DNA of 64,000 bases, from contig NZ_CP049870.1 in the NCBI RefSeq assembly GCF_011301715.1, positions 1,984,001-2,048,000 on the forward strand, written 5' to 3'. The translations under genes were made by a program, and so were the position numbers. Origin of the DNA: Sphingomonas sp. HDW15A (GTDB lineage: Bacteria > Pseudomonadota > Alphaproteobacteria > Sphingomonadales > Sphingomonadaceae). This document shows positions 38,183 to 47,584 of the stretch, piece after piece (the stretch's first letter is position 1; each line of letters opens with the position of its first letter). The notes beneath the pieces are model-generated. The model worked only from the letters and a program-made list of their open reading frames with translations, was not told where the DNA came from and made no database searches.

Positions 38183-38979
38183 ATGCCGAACCACCGCGGC
38201 AATTTCATCTGGTACGAGCTGATCACGCCTGATCCGTCGGCGGCGAAGCGTTTCTACGACGCCGTCGTGGGTTGGGACATCGCGACGGAGTCCGTTGCAC
38301 CGGGAATCGAATACCGGATGATCCGGCGCTCGGATGGCGGCAATGCCGGCGGCGTGCTGACGTTGACCGACGAGATGATGTCGAACGGCGCCCGGCCGGT
38401 CTGGCTAGGCTACCTCTATACGAACGATGTCGATGCCGCGGTCGAGGCGATCGTCGCCGAGGGCGGATCCGCGATGATGCCGCCGTGGGACCAGCCTGGC
38501 GTCGGCAGGCTCGCGATGGTCACCGATGCCGACGGCGCGCCATTCTACTTGATGGATCCACTGCCCCCGAGGGCCGGCCGGACGCGGTTAGCGACGTTTT
38601 CTCCGTCGATGAGCCGCAGCATGTCCGCTGGAATGAATTGTCGGCCGACGACCCGGACCGGGCGATTGCCTTCTACGCCAAGCATTTCGGATGGAGCCAA
38701 GCGGGCAGCATGCCGATGGGCGAAATGGGCGACTACAAGTTCCTGCAGCATGACGGCGTAAGCATCGGCGGGGTCATGCCGAAGCCGCCGCAGATGAGCC
38801 GGGCAGCATGGACCTTCTACGTGGGTGTGGACGACATCGACCGGGCGGCCGCGGCGATCACGGAGGGCGGCGGCCAAATCATCAGCGGCCCGCACGAAAT
38901 TCCCGGTGGCGAGATCTCTATCGACGCATTCGATCCCGCCGGCGCCCATTTTGGCCTCGTCGGCCCGCGCAAGCAGTGA
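38183..38979 (+). CDS. Two-domain VOC-family protein, one frameshift
   Basis: About 265 residues with two VOC domains, broken in the run of five C at 38564-38568. Domain 1: NFIWYELITPDPSAAKRFYD to VTDADGAPFYLMDPL; domain 2: VRWNELSADDPDRAIAFYAK to ISIDAFDPAGAHFGLVGPRK. This layout matches the hydroxylase/27-kDa-antigen-like VOC group, often found with oxidoreductases, substrate unknown. ATG 38183 matches family starts; a GTG at 38174 overlaps the previous stop. Confidence 0.8.
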
Positions 38980-38988
38980 GGAGAAAAG

Positions 38989-39489
38989 ATGATGACTGAC
39001 AAGCTCATGACGTGCCTGTGGTTCGACCATGGCGAAGCTCGCAAGGCGGCGGAATTCTATGCCGCAACATTCCCCGACAGCCATGTCGGCGACGCCATGA
39101 CTGCGCCGGGCGACTTTCCCGGCGGAAGCAAGGGCACCGAGCTGACCGTTGAGTTCACGCTGCTCGGCCGCAGGTTCATCGGGCTCAACGGCGGTCCCAA
39201 CTTCAAGCCGAACGAAGCCGTCAGCTTCATGGTAATCACCGAAGACCAGGCTGAAACCGATCGCTACTGGAACGCCATCGTCGGCAATGGCGGTGCCGAG
39301 AGCGATTGCGGTTGGTGCAAGGATCGATGGGGTTATTCGTGGCAAATCACGCCGCGCGTCCTGCTCGAAGGAAACACCGACCCCGATCCGGCCGTCGCCA
39401 AGCGCGTGTTCGAGGCGATGATGACCATGCAAAAAATCGACGTCGCCAGGATCGAAGCCGCACGGCGCGGGGAGTCGGTCGATGCGTAA
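38989..39489 (+). CDS. VOC-family protein, PhnB/demethylubiquinone-methyltransferase-like
   Basis: A 166-residue protein of the PhnB-like VOC group: [20 protein letters not shown], then [40 protein letters not shown] and [20 protein letters not shown]. Often labelled 3-demethylubiquinone methyltransferase, but this fold is not a methyltransferase and the label is probably wrong. A strong GAGGAG site precedes two consecutive ATG codons (38989 and 38992). Its end overlaps the next gene by eight bases. Confidence 0.85.
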   Translation: MMTDKLMTCLWFDHGEARKAAEFYAATFPDSHVGDAMTAPGDFPGGSKGTELTVEFTLLGRRFIGLNGGPNFKPNEAVSFMVITEDQAETDRYWNAIVGNGGAESDCGWCKDRWGYSWQITPRVLLEGNTDPDPAVAKRVFEAMMTMQKIDVARIEAARRGESVDA

Positions 39490-40144
39490 GCTGACCGGTG
39501 CCGCGTTCGTCTCGCTGGACGGCGTCATGCAGGCGCCGGGCGGGCCGGAAGAAGACCCGACCAACGGCTTTCGCTACGGCGGCTGGGCGACGCCCTTTTG
39601 GAGCGAAAACATGGGGCCGTTCGAGCAGGTTATCGATTCCGATTACGACCTGCTGCTGGGCAAACGGACCTACGACATCTTTGCGGGATACTGGCCCTTC
39701 AACCAGGACATTCCGATCGGGGAGCGCTTCCAGCGAATCAACAAATATGTGCTGACCCACAGCGATAAGCCGCTGGAGTGGGAGAATAGCCATCCGCTGA
39801 CGGGCGATACGGCGGAGGCAGTGGCAGGACTCAAGCGAACCGACGGCCGCGACCTGCTTATTCAGGGCAGCAGTACGCTGTACGGGCCGCTGCTCGACGC
39901 GGGGCTTTTCGACCGGCTGATGCTGATCACGTTCCCGCTGCTGCTCGGCCAAGGGAAGCGCATCCTCGACGGATCGGAGAAAGCCGGCGCGCTCAAGTTG
40001 GTCGACAGCTTCGTGACGGACACCGGGGTCGTCATCACCACCTATGAACCGGCTGGCGCAGTCCAGACTGGATCGTTCGAAAGCAAGCCGCCAAGCGAAG
40101 CCGAGCTCGAGCGCCGGGAGAAGATGGAGGCCGGCGAGTGGTGA
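39482..40144 (+). CDS. Dihydrofolate-reductase-like protein (RibD C-terminal fold)
   Basis: A 220-residue protein of the RibD-C/DHFR-like family: [19 protein letters not shown], then [37 protein letters not shown] and [10 protein letters not shown]. This family uses NADPH to reduce small molecules and is not the folate enzyme; substrates are mostly unknown. The C-terminus has an extra charged tail ([16 protein letters not shown]). It overlaps the neighbours at both ends and lies sixth in the operon. Confidence 0.87.
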   Translation: MRKLTGAAFVSLDGVMQAPGGPEEDPTNGFRYGGWATPFWSENMGPFEQVIDSDYDLLLGKRTYDIFAGYWPFNQDIPIGERFQRINKYVLTHSDKPLEWENSHPLTGDTAEAVAGLKRTDGRDLLIQGSSTLYGPLLDAGLFDRLMLITFPLLLGQGKRILDGSEKAGALKLVDSFVTDTGVVITTYEPAGAVQTGSFESKPPSEAELERREKMEAGEW

Positions 40145-40809
40145 GTGGTTCGACGGGCTTGCAGCTGTTTGCCCATCCGTTCAGCAGCTATTGCTGGAAG
40201 GTCCAGATCGCGCTCGACGCGGACGGAACGTCCTATGACTATCGCAATGTCGATCCGGCCCATCCCGGCGTCATGGACGAGCTTAAGGCGCTTTGGCCGC
40301 TGGCCAAATTTCCAGTGCTGGTCGATGACGGCGAAGTGGTGGCCGAGACGACCTGCATCATCGAGCACCTCCAGGCGAAGCATCCCGGGCCGAACGTCTG
40401 GATCCCTGGAGGCGATGAAGGCCGCCGGGTGCGATTCCTGGACCGGTTCTTCGACAATTATATCCAGGGCAACATGCAGGCGTCGGTCAATCATGCGTTG
40501 CGCCCGGAAGGCCAGGGCGACGCTTATGGCGCCGAACTCGGCCTGAAGAAGCTGCGCGTCGCTTACGATTGGCTCGAGGAAAATCTGCCCGACAGCAAAT
40601 GGGCTGCGGGCGAAAGTTTCACTTTGGCCGACTGCGCCGCGGCACCGGCTCTATTTTACGCCGACTGGATCGACGAGATCGGCGAGCAGCGGCCGCGGCT
40701 GAAAGCCTATCGCGCCCGGCTACTCGCCCATCCGGCTGTGTCCAAGTCGGTAGAGGGCGCGCGGCCCTATCGGGCTTACTTCCCGCTCGGCGCGCCGGAC
40801 CGCGACTAG
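40138..40809 (+). CDS. Glutathione S-transferase, last gene of the operon
   Basis: A 223-residue GST: LFAHPFSSYCWKVQIAL (N-terminal glutathione site), LAKFPVLVDDGEVVAETTCI (cis-Pro) and a helical domain with AAGESFTLADCAAAPALFYA. Two GTG codons (40138, 40141) follow GGAGG by 7 and 10 bases. It is unrelated at close range to the other GST of the operon. Its stop lies in the palindrome CTAG shared with the stop of the convergent J-domain gene. Confidence 0.87.
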   Translation: MVSGSTGLQLFAHPFSSYCWKVQIALDADGTSYDYRNVDPAHPGVMDELKALWPLAKFPVLVDDGEVVAETTCIIEHLQAKHPGPNVWIPGGDEGRRVRFLDRFFDNYIQGNMQASVNHALRPEGQGDAYGAELGLKKLRVAYDWLEENLPDSKWAAGESFTLADCAAAPALFYADWIDEIGEQRPRLKAYRARLLAHPAVSKSVEGARPYRAYFPLGAPDRD

Positions 40810-41381
40810 GCGAAGGCGCGGCTGCCTTTCAGCAACTGGTAGGCGTCGATCACCCGCACGAGGACTTTCTCGTGTGTGCGGTCACCCCCGTTGCGATCAG
40901 GGTGATAGCGGCGAACCAATTCGGAATAGCGCTTGCGAAGGGCCTGGCGGTCGGCATCGTCGGCAAGGCCGAGAACGCCCATTGCCTCACGCTCGCGGGC
41001 GTCGAAGCGTTGCACACGTTGGCGCGACTGGCCCGGCCGGAAACGCGCGGAGATGGCGTCGAGCGGATCCTTGAACTCGCTCCAGGCGGGGCCGGGATCG
41101 GCGCCCGGGGCATGAGCGAAGGCACGAACCCGACGGTCCCAACCGGCGATCGGCGATTGCGCCGCCTCGATCTCCTCGGTGCTCATGCCCGCGAAGAAAT
41201 TATAGGCGCTGTTGTGCTGGCGGACATGGTCGAGGCACAAGAAACGATAGGTGCCGGGCCCGTCGAAGCCGCCGGGCGTCAGGGGCGCCCGGAACTCACC
41301 CGCCTCGCTGCAACCGGGCACGGCACAGCGCGAAGCCGCCCCTTCAACCCGTCCATGCCATTTGCTCGCCTTCGACGCCAT
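40806..41381 (-). CDS. J-domain protein (DnaJ-like co-chaperone)
   Basis: A 191-residue protein with a C-terminal J domain ([20 protein letters not shown], then [17 protein letters not shown] with the HPD that stimulates DnaK). The N-terminal 90 residues hold a cysteine pair ([15 protein letters not shown]) and CLDHVRQHN, a possible zinc site. This layout is the alphaproteobacterial J-protein found next to bolA and cobS. It is divergent from bolA (18 bases between start codons) but separated from cobS by the VOC/GST cluster. Confidence 0.9.
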   Translation of the reverse strand: MASKASKWHGRVEGAASRCAVPGCSEAGEFRAPLTPGGFDGPGTYRFLCLDHVRQHNSAYNFFAGMSTEEIEAAQSPIAGWDRRVRAFAHAPGADPGPAWSEFKDPLDAISARFRPGQSRQRVQRFDAREREAMGVLGLADDADRQALRKRYSELVRRYHPDRNGGDRTHEKVLVRVIDAYQLLKGSRAFA

Positions 41382-41399
41382 CGCGTCTATATAGGCGAT

Positions 41400-41684
41400 A
41401 TGAACTTAACCTCCACTGGCCCAGTCGCTGCGGAGATGATCCGCCGCCTGCAAACGCACCTGTCACCGTCACGAATCGACCTTGTCGACAACAGCGAGAA
41501 ACATCGCGGGCACGGCGGTTACAACCCGGCCGGCGAAAGCCATTTCACGCTGACCATCGAGAGCGCCGCCTTCGCCGGAAAGTCGCGGGTCGAACGGCAG
41601 CGGATGGTCCATCATGCCCTTGGCGACCTGCTGAAAGAGCGCGTCCATGCGCTCAGCATCCGCGCCAGCGCACCGGGAGAATGA
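41400..41684 (+). CDS. bolA: BolA-family protein
   Basis: A 94-residue Bol[20 protein letters not shown], then [32 protein letters not shown] and VHALSIRA, with the conserved His-containing core. BolA proteins pair with monothiol glutaredoxins on iron-sulfur clusters and influence cell shape and stress response. ATG 41400 leaves only 18 bases to the divergent J-domain start, so the two promoters must overlap coding sequence or each other. Confidence 0.92.
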   Translation: MNLTSTGPVAAEMIRRLQTHLSPSRIDLVDNSEKHRGHGGYNPAGESHFTLTIESAAFAGKSRVERQRMVHHALGDLLKERVHALSIRASAPGE

Positions 41685-41686
41685 CG

Positions 41687-42558
41687 ATGCAGACGATCGA
41701 ACCCGTCACCCACGACCTCGGCGCGTTCAAGGTGCGCCGCGTGCTGCCCTCGCGCGGGCGGACGATGGTCGGCCCCTTCATCTTCGTCGACGAGTTCGGT
41801 CCGGCTAAGATGGATGTCGGCGCGGGAATGGATGTCCGGCCCCATCCGCACATCAACCTCGCCACCGTCACCTACCTGTTCGAAGGCGCGATCCAGCATC
41901 GCGACAGCCTGGGCTCCAACCAGGTGATCCGGCCGGGGCGGTGAACCTGATGACGGCCGGCAGCGGCATCGTTCACAGCGAACGAAGCCCGGCGGAGGAG
42001 CGCGCCGAAGGCCCCCGGCTTTACGGCATGCAGACGTGGCTGGCACTGCCCGACGGCAAGGAAGAAATCGACCCGGCCTTCGATCATGTGGCCGAAGCCG
42101 GCCTGCCGCTGGTCGAGGATGATGGTGTGTGGGCCCGCGTCCTGATGGGAAAGCTGTGGGGTGCTGAGGCGGCAACGCCATGCCATTCGCCAACCATCTA
42201 TGCCGACCTCATTCTCGGCGGGGGCACCATGAAAATCGAGGCCGAGGCCGACGAACGCGCGGTTCTGGCGACGGAAGGCGCTGTGACCATCGACGGCGAG
42301 CAATTGTCGCTGTTCACGCTCTATATCCTCGAGCCTGGAAGCGAGGCGGTTGTCGGAGGGCTCGGCCGGGCGATGCTGCTCGGCGGCGGAGCTTTTTCGA
42401 CACCGCGTCACGTGTGGTGGAACTTCGTCAGCTCCGACCGCGACCGGATCGCCCAAGCCCGCGAAGACTGGAAGGCACGACGATTCCCGCTCGTTCCCGG
42501 TGACGAAAAGGAATGGATCCCGATTCCCGAATTGCCGAATACGGTGAGCTATCCATGA
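41687..42558 (+). CDS. Pirin-family protein, one frameshift
   Basis: A pirin of about 290 residues, interrupted at the GGGG run 41935-41938: the first piece ends prematurely after SNQVIRPG, and adding one G continues into [18 protein letters not shown]. The N-terminal cupin has the metal site [18 protein letters not shown] (His, His) and the later His (GIVHSER) and Glu. Pirins are iron-containing cupins with redox or quercetin-2,3-dioxygenase activity. ATG 41687 fits the GGGAGA site; ATG 41681 overlaps the bolA stop. The end overlaps the hydrolase start (ATGA). Confidence 0.85.
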
Positions 42559-43445
42559 GCGAGCGGAGGCGGATCGAGCTCCCAACGGGCATTGCGATGA
42601 ACGTCGTAATTGCCGGGCCGGAGGACGCGCCGCCGGCGATCCTGCTTCACGGCTTCCCCGAATCGCACCGGACATGGCGCGACCTCGTGCCGCTGATGGA
42701 AGACTCGGTGCGCATGGTGATGCCGGACAATCGCGGCTACGGCGCGAGCGACAAGCCGCAGGACGTCAAGGATTATGCAACCGACATCCTGGTCGGCGAC
42801 ATCTTCGCACTTGCTGGCGCGCTTGAGCTCGACCGTTTCGCTTTGGTCGGCCACGACTGGGGCGGGGCGATCGCCTGGGCAGCGGCGTTATCCGGAAACC
42901 CGCGCATCGAGCGGCTGGGAATTGTCAACTCGCCGCACCCGCTCATTTTCCAGAAAACCCTCATCGAGGACGAGGCGCAGCGAGCGGCGAGCCAGTATAT
43001 GCGCGCGTTCCGTGAGCCCGGCATGGAGAAGATGATCGCCCGGATGGGTTATGACGCCTTTTTCGACAAAAGCTTCGCTCGACACGTCGACATGACCGAG
43101 ATCTCGGCGGAGGAGCGGCAACGTTACATCGACGACTGGTCGCAGCCCGGCGCGATGACCGCGATGCTCAACTGGTATCGCGCGTCGAAAGTCGTCGTAC
43201 CGCCGCCAGGAATCACCGTCGATATCCCGGACTGGACGCTTCGCGCCTTCCCCAAAATCAAGGTTCCGGTGCGCGTCGTCTGGGGGTTGGAGGACACGGC
43301 GTTGCTTCCAGTGCAACTGGAGGGAATTGGCGAGATAGCCGAGGATGTCGAGGTCTTTCCCCTTCCCGGCGTCGGCCATTTTGCGCCGTGGGAAGCGCCT
43401 GAGCAGGTCGCGGCCGCGCTGAAGCCCTTCCTCGCCACGCGCTGA
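42555..43445 (+). CDS. Alpha/beta hydrolase (epoxide-hydrolase/dehalogenase-like)
   Basis: A 296-residue alpha/beta hydrolase with the oxyanion motif LLHGFPESHRTWRDL, the nucleophile elbow GHDWGG (Asp, as in soluble epoxide hydrolases and haloalkane dehalogenases), DNRGYGASDKP and the catalytic His in VGHFAPWEAPEQV. The aspartate nucleophile makes an epoxide hydrolase more likely than an esterase. Substrate unknown. Translation is coupled to pirin. Confidence 0.88.
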   Translation: MSERRRIELPTGIAMNVVIAGPEDAPPAILLHGFPESHRTWRDLVPLMEDSVRMVMPDNRGYGASDKPQDVKDYATDILVGDIFALAGALELDRFALVGHDWGGAIAWAAALSGNPRIERLGIVNSPHPLIFQKTLIEDEAQRAASQYMRAFREPGMEKMIARMGYDAFFDKSFARHVDMTEISAEERQRYIDDWSQPGAMTAMLNWYRASKVVVPPPGITVDIPDWTLRAFPKIKVPVRVVWGLEDTALLPVQLEGIGEIAEDVEVFPLPGVGHFAPWEAPEQVAAALKPFLATR

Positions 43446-43465
43446 GACGCTAGAGGGCCGCGATC

Positions 43466-43912
43466 ATGTCGACCCGATCTCTTTCCCGCTCCGCCGCCCG
43501 GCTTGCTGCCGTCCAGGCGCTTTATCAGATGGAGATGGAAGGCACGCCGCTCGCCAAGCTGCTCCACGAATTTCACGAGCACCGGCTCGGCGCGACGATC
43601 GAGGACGCGACCTATGCCGAGGCCGAGCAGGCCTTCTTTGATGACGTCGTCAGCGGGGTCGATGCGCGAAGGGTCGAACTCGACGATCACATCGCGGGTA
43701 AGCTTTCGGACGGCTGGAGCCTGGACCGGCTCGACCGGCCGATGCGCGCCATCCTACGGGCCGGCACCTATGAATTGCTCGCCCGCCCGGACGTTCCGGT
43801 GGCAAGCGTGATCAGCGAGTATCTGGATGTCGCCGACGCCTTTTACGACAAGCGCGAAAAGGGCTTCGTCAACGGACTGCTCGACGGCATCGCCAAGGAC
43901 GTTCGGCGATGA
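43466..43912 (+). CDS. nusB: Transcription antitermination factor NusB
   Basis: A 148-residue all-helical NusB: ARLAAVQALYQMEMEGTPLA, then WSLDRLDRPMRAILRAGTYE and PVASVISEYLDVADAFYDK, GFVNGLLDGIAK. With NusE (S10) it binds boxA of rRNA and helps antitermination. Its stop overlaps the thiL start by four bases, a conserved coupling in this class. Confidence 0.96.
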   Translation: MSTRSLSRSAARLAAVQALYQMEMEGTPLAKLLHEFHEHRLGATIEDATYAEAEQAFFDDVVSGVDARRVELDDHIAGKLSDGWSLDRLDRPMRAILRAGTYELLARPDVPVASVISEYLDVADAFYDKREKGFVNGLLDGIAKDVRR

Positions 43913-44865
43913 ACGTCACCTCCCCGCCGGGGGAGGATAGATTGAACGAACGCGACATCATCGACCGGGTGCGCCGCATGGCGTCGCACCCTGCCGCCCG
44001 AAACCTCGACGATGACGCCGCTTTGTTCGAAGGGCTGGTGATTACGCACGACAGCATCGCGGAAGGCGTGCACTATTTGCCGGGCGACCCGCCCGAGACG
44101 GTCGGGTGGAAGCTGGCGGCGGTCAACGCCAGCGACCTCGCCGGGAAAGGGGCCAGGCCCGAAGCGGCCCTGCTGTCGCTGGCGATACGCGGCGACGGGG
44201 CATGGGAAGCGGCTTTCCTCGACGGTCTCGAGCAGGCGCTTGCGGAATTTGGAATGGCGCTGATCGGCGGGGACACCATCGCCCTTCCGCACGGGAGCCC
44301 ACGCGTGCTGGGATTGACTGCCCTCGGCCGGGCCGGGCCGAAAACGCCCGCGCGTTCCGGCGGCAAGGTCGGGGACACCTTGTGGCTGGCCGGGACGGTC
44401 GGCGATGCCGCCGCTGGATTGGAGCAGCTAAGGAAAGAACCAGGGTCCAGCGGAGCTTTGGTCGAGGCTTACCGGCGGCCACGTCCGCTGATCGCGGAAG
44501 GCCAGGCACTGGCGCCGCTGGTCGATGCGATGATGGACGTCAGCGACGGGTTGCTGATCGATGCCGGCCGGATGGCGGCGGCGAGCGGGCTTCGCGTCGC
44601 GATCGACCTGTCGGCGCTGCCGTTGAGCCAGGCCTTTCGCGAGGCCCGGGGCGATGGTTTGGAAGATCGGCTGTTCGCGGCGACGGGCGGCGACGATTAC
44701 GCCCTGCTCGCAAGCGGCACCAAGCAAATGTTAGGGATTTCTTTACCAGCCGAAACGAGACTGACCGCGATCGGCCGGCTCGTCGAAGGCGAGGGATTGT
44801 CCCTTAACCATGATGGAGCCGAGATGCGGGTCCCGGAGCGACAGGGCTATGAACATCGCACTTAG
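43909..44865 (+). CDS. thiL: Thiamine-monophosphate kinase
   Basis: A 318-residue ThiL: NERDIIDRVRRMA, the metal-binding LDDDAALFEGLVITHDS, VNASDLAGKGARPEAALLSL, LIGGDTIALPHG, MDVSDGLLIDAGRMA and GGDDYALL. It phosphorylates thiamine monophosphate to the active diphosphate. ATG 43909 overlaps the nusB stop; the conserved region begins ten residues later, so TTG 43939 is an alternative start. There is no THI-box riboswitch upstream, in keeping with co-transcription from nusB. Confidence 0.94.
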   Translation: MNVTSPPGEDRLNERDIIDRVRRMASHPAARNLDDDAALFEGLVITHDSIAEGVHYLPGDPPETVGWKLAAVNASDLAGKGARPEAALLSLAIRGDGAWEAAFLDGLEQALAEFGMALIGGDTIALPHGSPRVLGLTALGRAGPKTPARSGGKVGDTLWLAGTVGDAAAGLEQLRKEPGSSGALVEAYRRPRPLIAEGQALAPLVDAMMDVSDGLLIDAGRMAAASGLRVAIDLSALPLSQAFREARGDGLEDRLFAATGGDDYALLASGTKQMLGISLPAETRLTAIGRLVEGEGLSLNHDGAEMRVPERQGYEHRT

Positions 44866-44935
44866 TGCGCGCCAATGGATGATCGCCATCGCCGGTCTTT
44901 GCTCAGGCATGGCGACCGCGCTGCTGCTTCATTAA
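44849..44935 (+). CDS. Possible 28-residue membrane peptide after thiL
   Basis: A short frame overlapping the end of thiL, encoding MNIALSARQWMIAIAGLCSG then MATALLLH, one hydrophobic helix. A purine-rich GACAGGG precedes it. The rest of the gap to hppA (44936-45060) holds no other feature I can support apart from the hppA leader. It could be chance coding. Confidence 0.3.
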   Translation: MNIALSARQWMIAIAGLCSGMATALLLH

Positions 44936-45060
44936 ACCTCTCTAGAAACCCCCGCTAGACAGGCGCTTAGCGTCAACCTACACAATCTTCGGTTTCTTCG
45001 GGCGGCGGCCGCTCTGGCCGTGCATGCCCTATTCGATCCAGGGGGTTTAAGAATCACGCC

Positions 45061-47181
45061 ATGAACTTGCTTTTCATTGCCATGGCCTGTGGCGGTTTGG
45101 CGGTGCTTTACGGCATCCTCACCAGCCAGCAGGTCCTTCGCTCTTCGCCCGGTAACGCACGGATGATCGAGGTCGCTGGCGCGATCCAGGAAGGCGCAGG
45201 GGCCTACCTTCGCCGCCAGTATACCGCCATTTCCGTGGTCGGCATCGTCGTTGCCGCGCTGGTCTTCTTCTTCCTCGGCGGTCTAAGCGCCGCAGCGTTC
45301 GTCACGGGCGCACTGCTGTCCGGCGCCGCCGGCTTCATCGGCATGAACATATCGGTCCGCGCCAATGTGCGCACCGCCGAGGCCGCGCGGTCGAGCCTTC
45401 AGAAGGGCCTGACGGTGGCGTTCCGCGCCGGCGCCGTGACCGGCCTTCTGGTGGCAGGCCTCGCCCTTCTGGCAATCGCAATCCTGTTCTACGTGCTGAT
45501 CGGTCCGATGGGCTTGCAGCCCAACGACCGCACGGTCGTAACGGCCCTCACCGCCCTCGCGCTAGGCGCGTCGCTGGTGTCGATCTTTGCCCGTTTGGGC
45601 GGAGGGATCTTCACCAAGGCGGCCGACGTCGGCGCCGACCTGGTCGGCAAGGTCGAGGCCGGAATTCCGGAAGACGACCCCCGCAACCCCGCCGTCATCG
45701 CCGACAATGTCGGCGACAATGTCGGCGACTGCGCGGGCATGGCCGCCGACTTGTTCGAAACCTATGTCGTCACCGTCGGAATCACGATGGTCATGGTGGC
45801 CCTGCTGATCGGCGGCGAGCAATTGCTGCCGCTGATGGGCCTGCCGCTGCTGATCGGCGGCGTGTGCATCATCACCTCGATCATCGGCACCTACATGGTT
45901 CGCCTGGGCAAGAAAGAGTCGATCATGGGCGCCCTGTACAAGGGCTTCTGGACCGCGACCGCACTCGCCGTTCCGGCGATCTGGGGTGCAGCAACCTACG
46001 CGCTGGGCGACCTGAACCAGATGATCACCACTTCGGGCGGTCTCAGCTTCCCGGCGATCAATCTCGTCTGGACCAGCTTCGTCGGACTGGCGGTGACCGC
46101 GCTGATCGTGTGGATCACCGAATATTACACCGGCACCAACTATCGCCCGGTCAAGTCGATCGCCAAGGCGTCGCAGACCGGACACGGCACCAACGTCATC
46201 CAGGGCCTGGCGATCAGCCTGGAATCGACCGCGCTTCCGACCATTGTCATCATTGCCGGCGTCATCGTCAGCTTCCAGCTGGCGGGCCTCCTCGGCGTGG
46301 CCTTCGCGGCCTCGGCGATGCTCGCGCTCGCGGGCATGGTCGTTGCGCTGGACGCTTATGGTCCGGTCACCGACAACGCCGGCGGGATCGCCGAAATGTC
46401 GGGACTCGAGGATGAGGTCCGCAACCGTACCGACGCGCTCGACGCTGTCGGCAACACCACCAAGGCGGTGACCAAGGGCTACGCCATTGGCTCGGCCGGT
46501 CTTGCCGCGCTGGTGCTGTTCAGCGCCTATACCGAAGACCTTCGCGCCTTCGGTGCGGAGATCGGTGTGACAAGCGATCTCAATGCGCTGTTCAGCCTGT
46601 CCAACCCGTACGTCATCGTCGGCCTGCTGCTGGGCGCGTTACTTCCGTACCTGTTCGGCGCGATGGGCATGACCGCCGTCGGCCGCGCCGGCGGCGCGGT
46701 GGTCGAGGAAGTGCGCGGCCAGTTCCGCGACAACCCCGGCATCATGGATGGCTCGTCCCGTCCGAACTATGCCCGGACCGTCGACCTCGTTACCAAGGCC
46801 GCGATCCGCGAGATGATCATCCCCTCGCTGCTTCCGGTTCTCGCACCGATCGTCGTGTTCTTCGTGATCGGCGCTGTCGCCGGCCGTGAGAACGGTCTCG
46901 CCGCGACCGGCGCATTGCTGCTCGGCGTGATCGTATCCGGCCTGTTCGTCGCCATCTCGATGACGTCGGGCGGCGGCGCTTGGGACAATGCCAAGAAGTA
47001 TATTGAGGACGGCAATTTCGGCGGCAAGGGATCGGAGGCTCACAAGGCCGCGGTCACCGGCGACACCGTGGGCGACCCGTACAAGGATACGGCGGGCCCG
47101 GCGGTGAACCCGATGATCAAGATCACCAATATCGTCGCACTGCTGTTGCTCGCGGCCCTCGCCGGTCACGGCGCGGTCTGA
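45061..47181 (+). CDS. hppA: Membrane-bound H+-pumping pyrophosphatase, K+-insensitive type
   Basis: A 706-residue integral membrane pyrophosphatase with about 16 membrane helices. The pyrophosphate-binding loop is complete: [19 protein letters not shown], then [18 protein letters not shown], and the C-terminal [10 protein letters not shown]. The diagnostic position in [18 protein letters not shown] is lysine, which marks K+-independent proton pumps. It uses pyrophosphate to acidify the periplasm side and saves energy from biosynthetic PPi. A terminator follows at 47205-47231. Confidence 0.96.
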   Translation: MNLLFIAMACGGLAVLYGILTSQQVLRSSPGNARMIEVAGAIQEGAGAYLRRQYTAISVVGIVVAALVFFFLGGLSAAAFVTGALLSGAAGFIGMNISVRANVRTAEAARSSLQKGLTVAFRAGAVTGLLVAGLALLAIAILFYVLIGPMGLQPNDRTVVTALTALALGASLVSIFARLGGGIFTKAADVGADLVGKVEAGIPEDDPRNPAVIADNVGDNVGDCAGMAADLFETYVVTVGITMVMVALLIGGEQLLPLMGLPLLIGGVCIITSIIGTYMVRLGKKESIMGALYKGFWTATALAVPAIWGAATYALGDLNQMITTSGGLSFPAINLVWTSFVGLAVTALIVWITEYYTGTNYRPVKSIAKASQTGHGTNVIQGLAISLESTALPTIVIIAGVIVSFQLAGLLGVAFAASAMLALAGMVVALDAYGPVTDNAGGIAEMSGLEDEVRNRTDALDAVGNTTKAVTKGYAIGSAGLAALVLFSAYTEDLRAFGAEIGVTSDLNALFSLSNPYVIVGLLLGALLPYLFGAMGMTAVGRAGGAVVEEVRGQFRDNPGIMDGSSRPNYARTVDLVTKAAIREMIIPSLLPVLAPIVVFFVIGAVAGRENGLAATGALLLGVIVSGLFVAISMTSGGGAWDNAKKYIEDGNFGGKGSEAHKAAVTGDTVGDPYKDTAGPAVNPMIKITNIVALLLLAALAGHGAV

Positions 47182-47204
47182 AAGCGGCAGTAAATGAATT
47201 GGGG

Positions 47205-47231
47205 AGGCGGGGGTTTCGGCCCCGCCTTTTC
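47205..47231 (+). terminator. Rho-independent terminator of hppA
   Basis: Stem GGCGGGG (47206-47212) with CCCCGCC (47220-47226), followed by TTTT (47227-47230), 24 bases past the hppA stop. It separates hppA from infA. Confidence 0.85.
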
Positions 47232-47289
47232 ATATGGGCTTGTCGCGGCTAAAGAGCCGCACCCTTTTCAAAAGCAACCAAGGATAAGA

Positions 47290-47553
47290 ATGGCCAAGGA
47301 AGAACTTCTCGAGATGCGCGGACGGGTGGTGGAATTGCTGCCCAATGCGATGTTCCGCGTCGAGCTGGAGAATGGCCACGAAATCCTGGGCCACACGGCC
47401 GGAAAGATGCGCAAGAACAGAATCCGCGTCCTGACTGGGGACGAGGTGCTGGTCGAGCTGACGCCCTATGACCTAACCAAGGGCCGCATCACCTACCGCT
47501 TCATGCCGGGCCGTGGTGGTCCAGGCCAAGGCCCGGGCCCAAGCGCGGCCTGA
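47290..47553 (+). CDS. infA: Translation initiation factor IF-1
   Basis: An 87-residue IF-1: the standard S1/OB fold from [19 protein letters not shown] to [15 protein letters not shown] fits the usual 72-residue protein, followed by an extra tail of about 15 residues ([16 protein letters not shown]). IF-1 blocks the ribosomal A site during initiation. It lies behind the hppA terminator with its own leader and heads the infA-maf-RNase-yacG run. The glycine/proline tail appears to be a lineage extension. Confidence 0.95.
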   Translation: MAKEELLEMRGRVVELLPNAMFRVELENGHEILGHTAGKMRKNRIRVLTGDEVLVELTPYDLTKGRITYRFMPGRGGPGQGPGPSAA

Positions 47554-47584
47554 TCGCGCCGTTGACTGAACCGACACCCGACTG

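Noticed and set aside
38989..39489. Naming the PhnB-like VOC gene as a ubiquinone methyltransferase
   Set aside because: The fold is VOC with no S-adenosylmethionine-binding motif; the old label comes from database carry-over.
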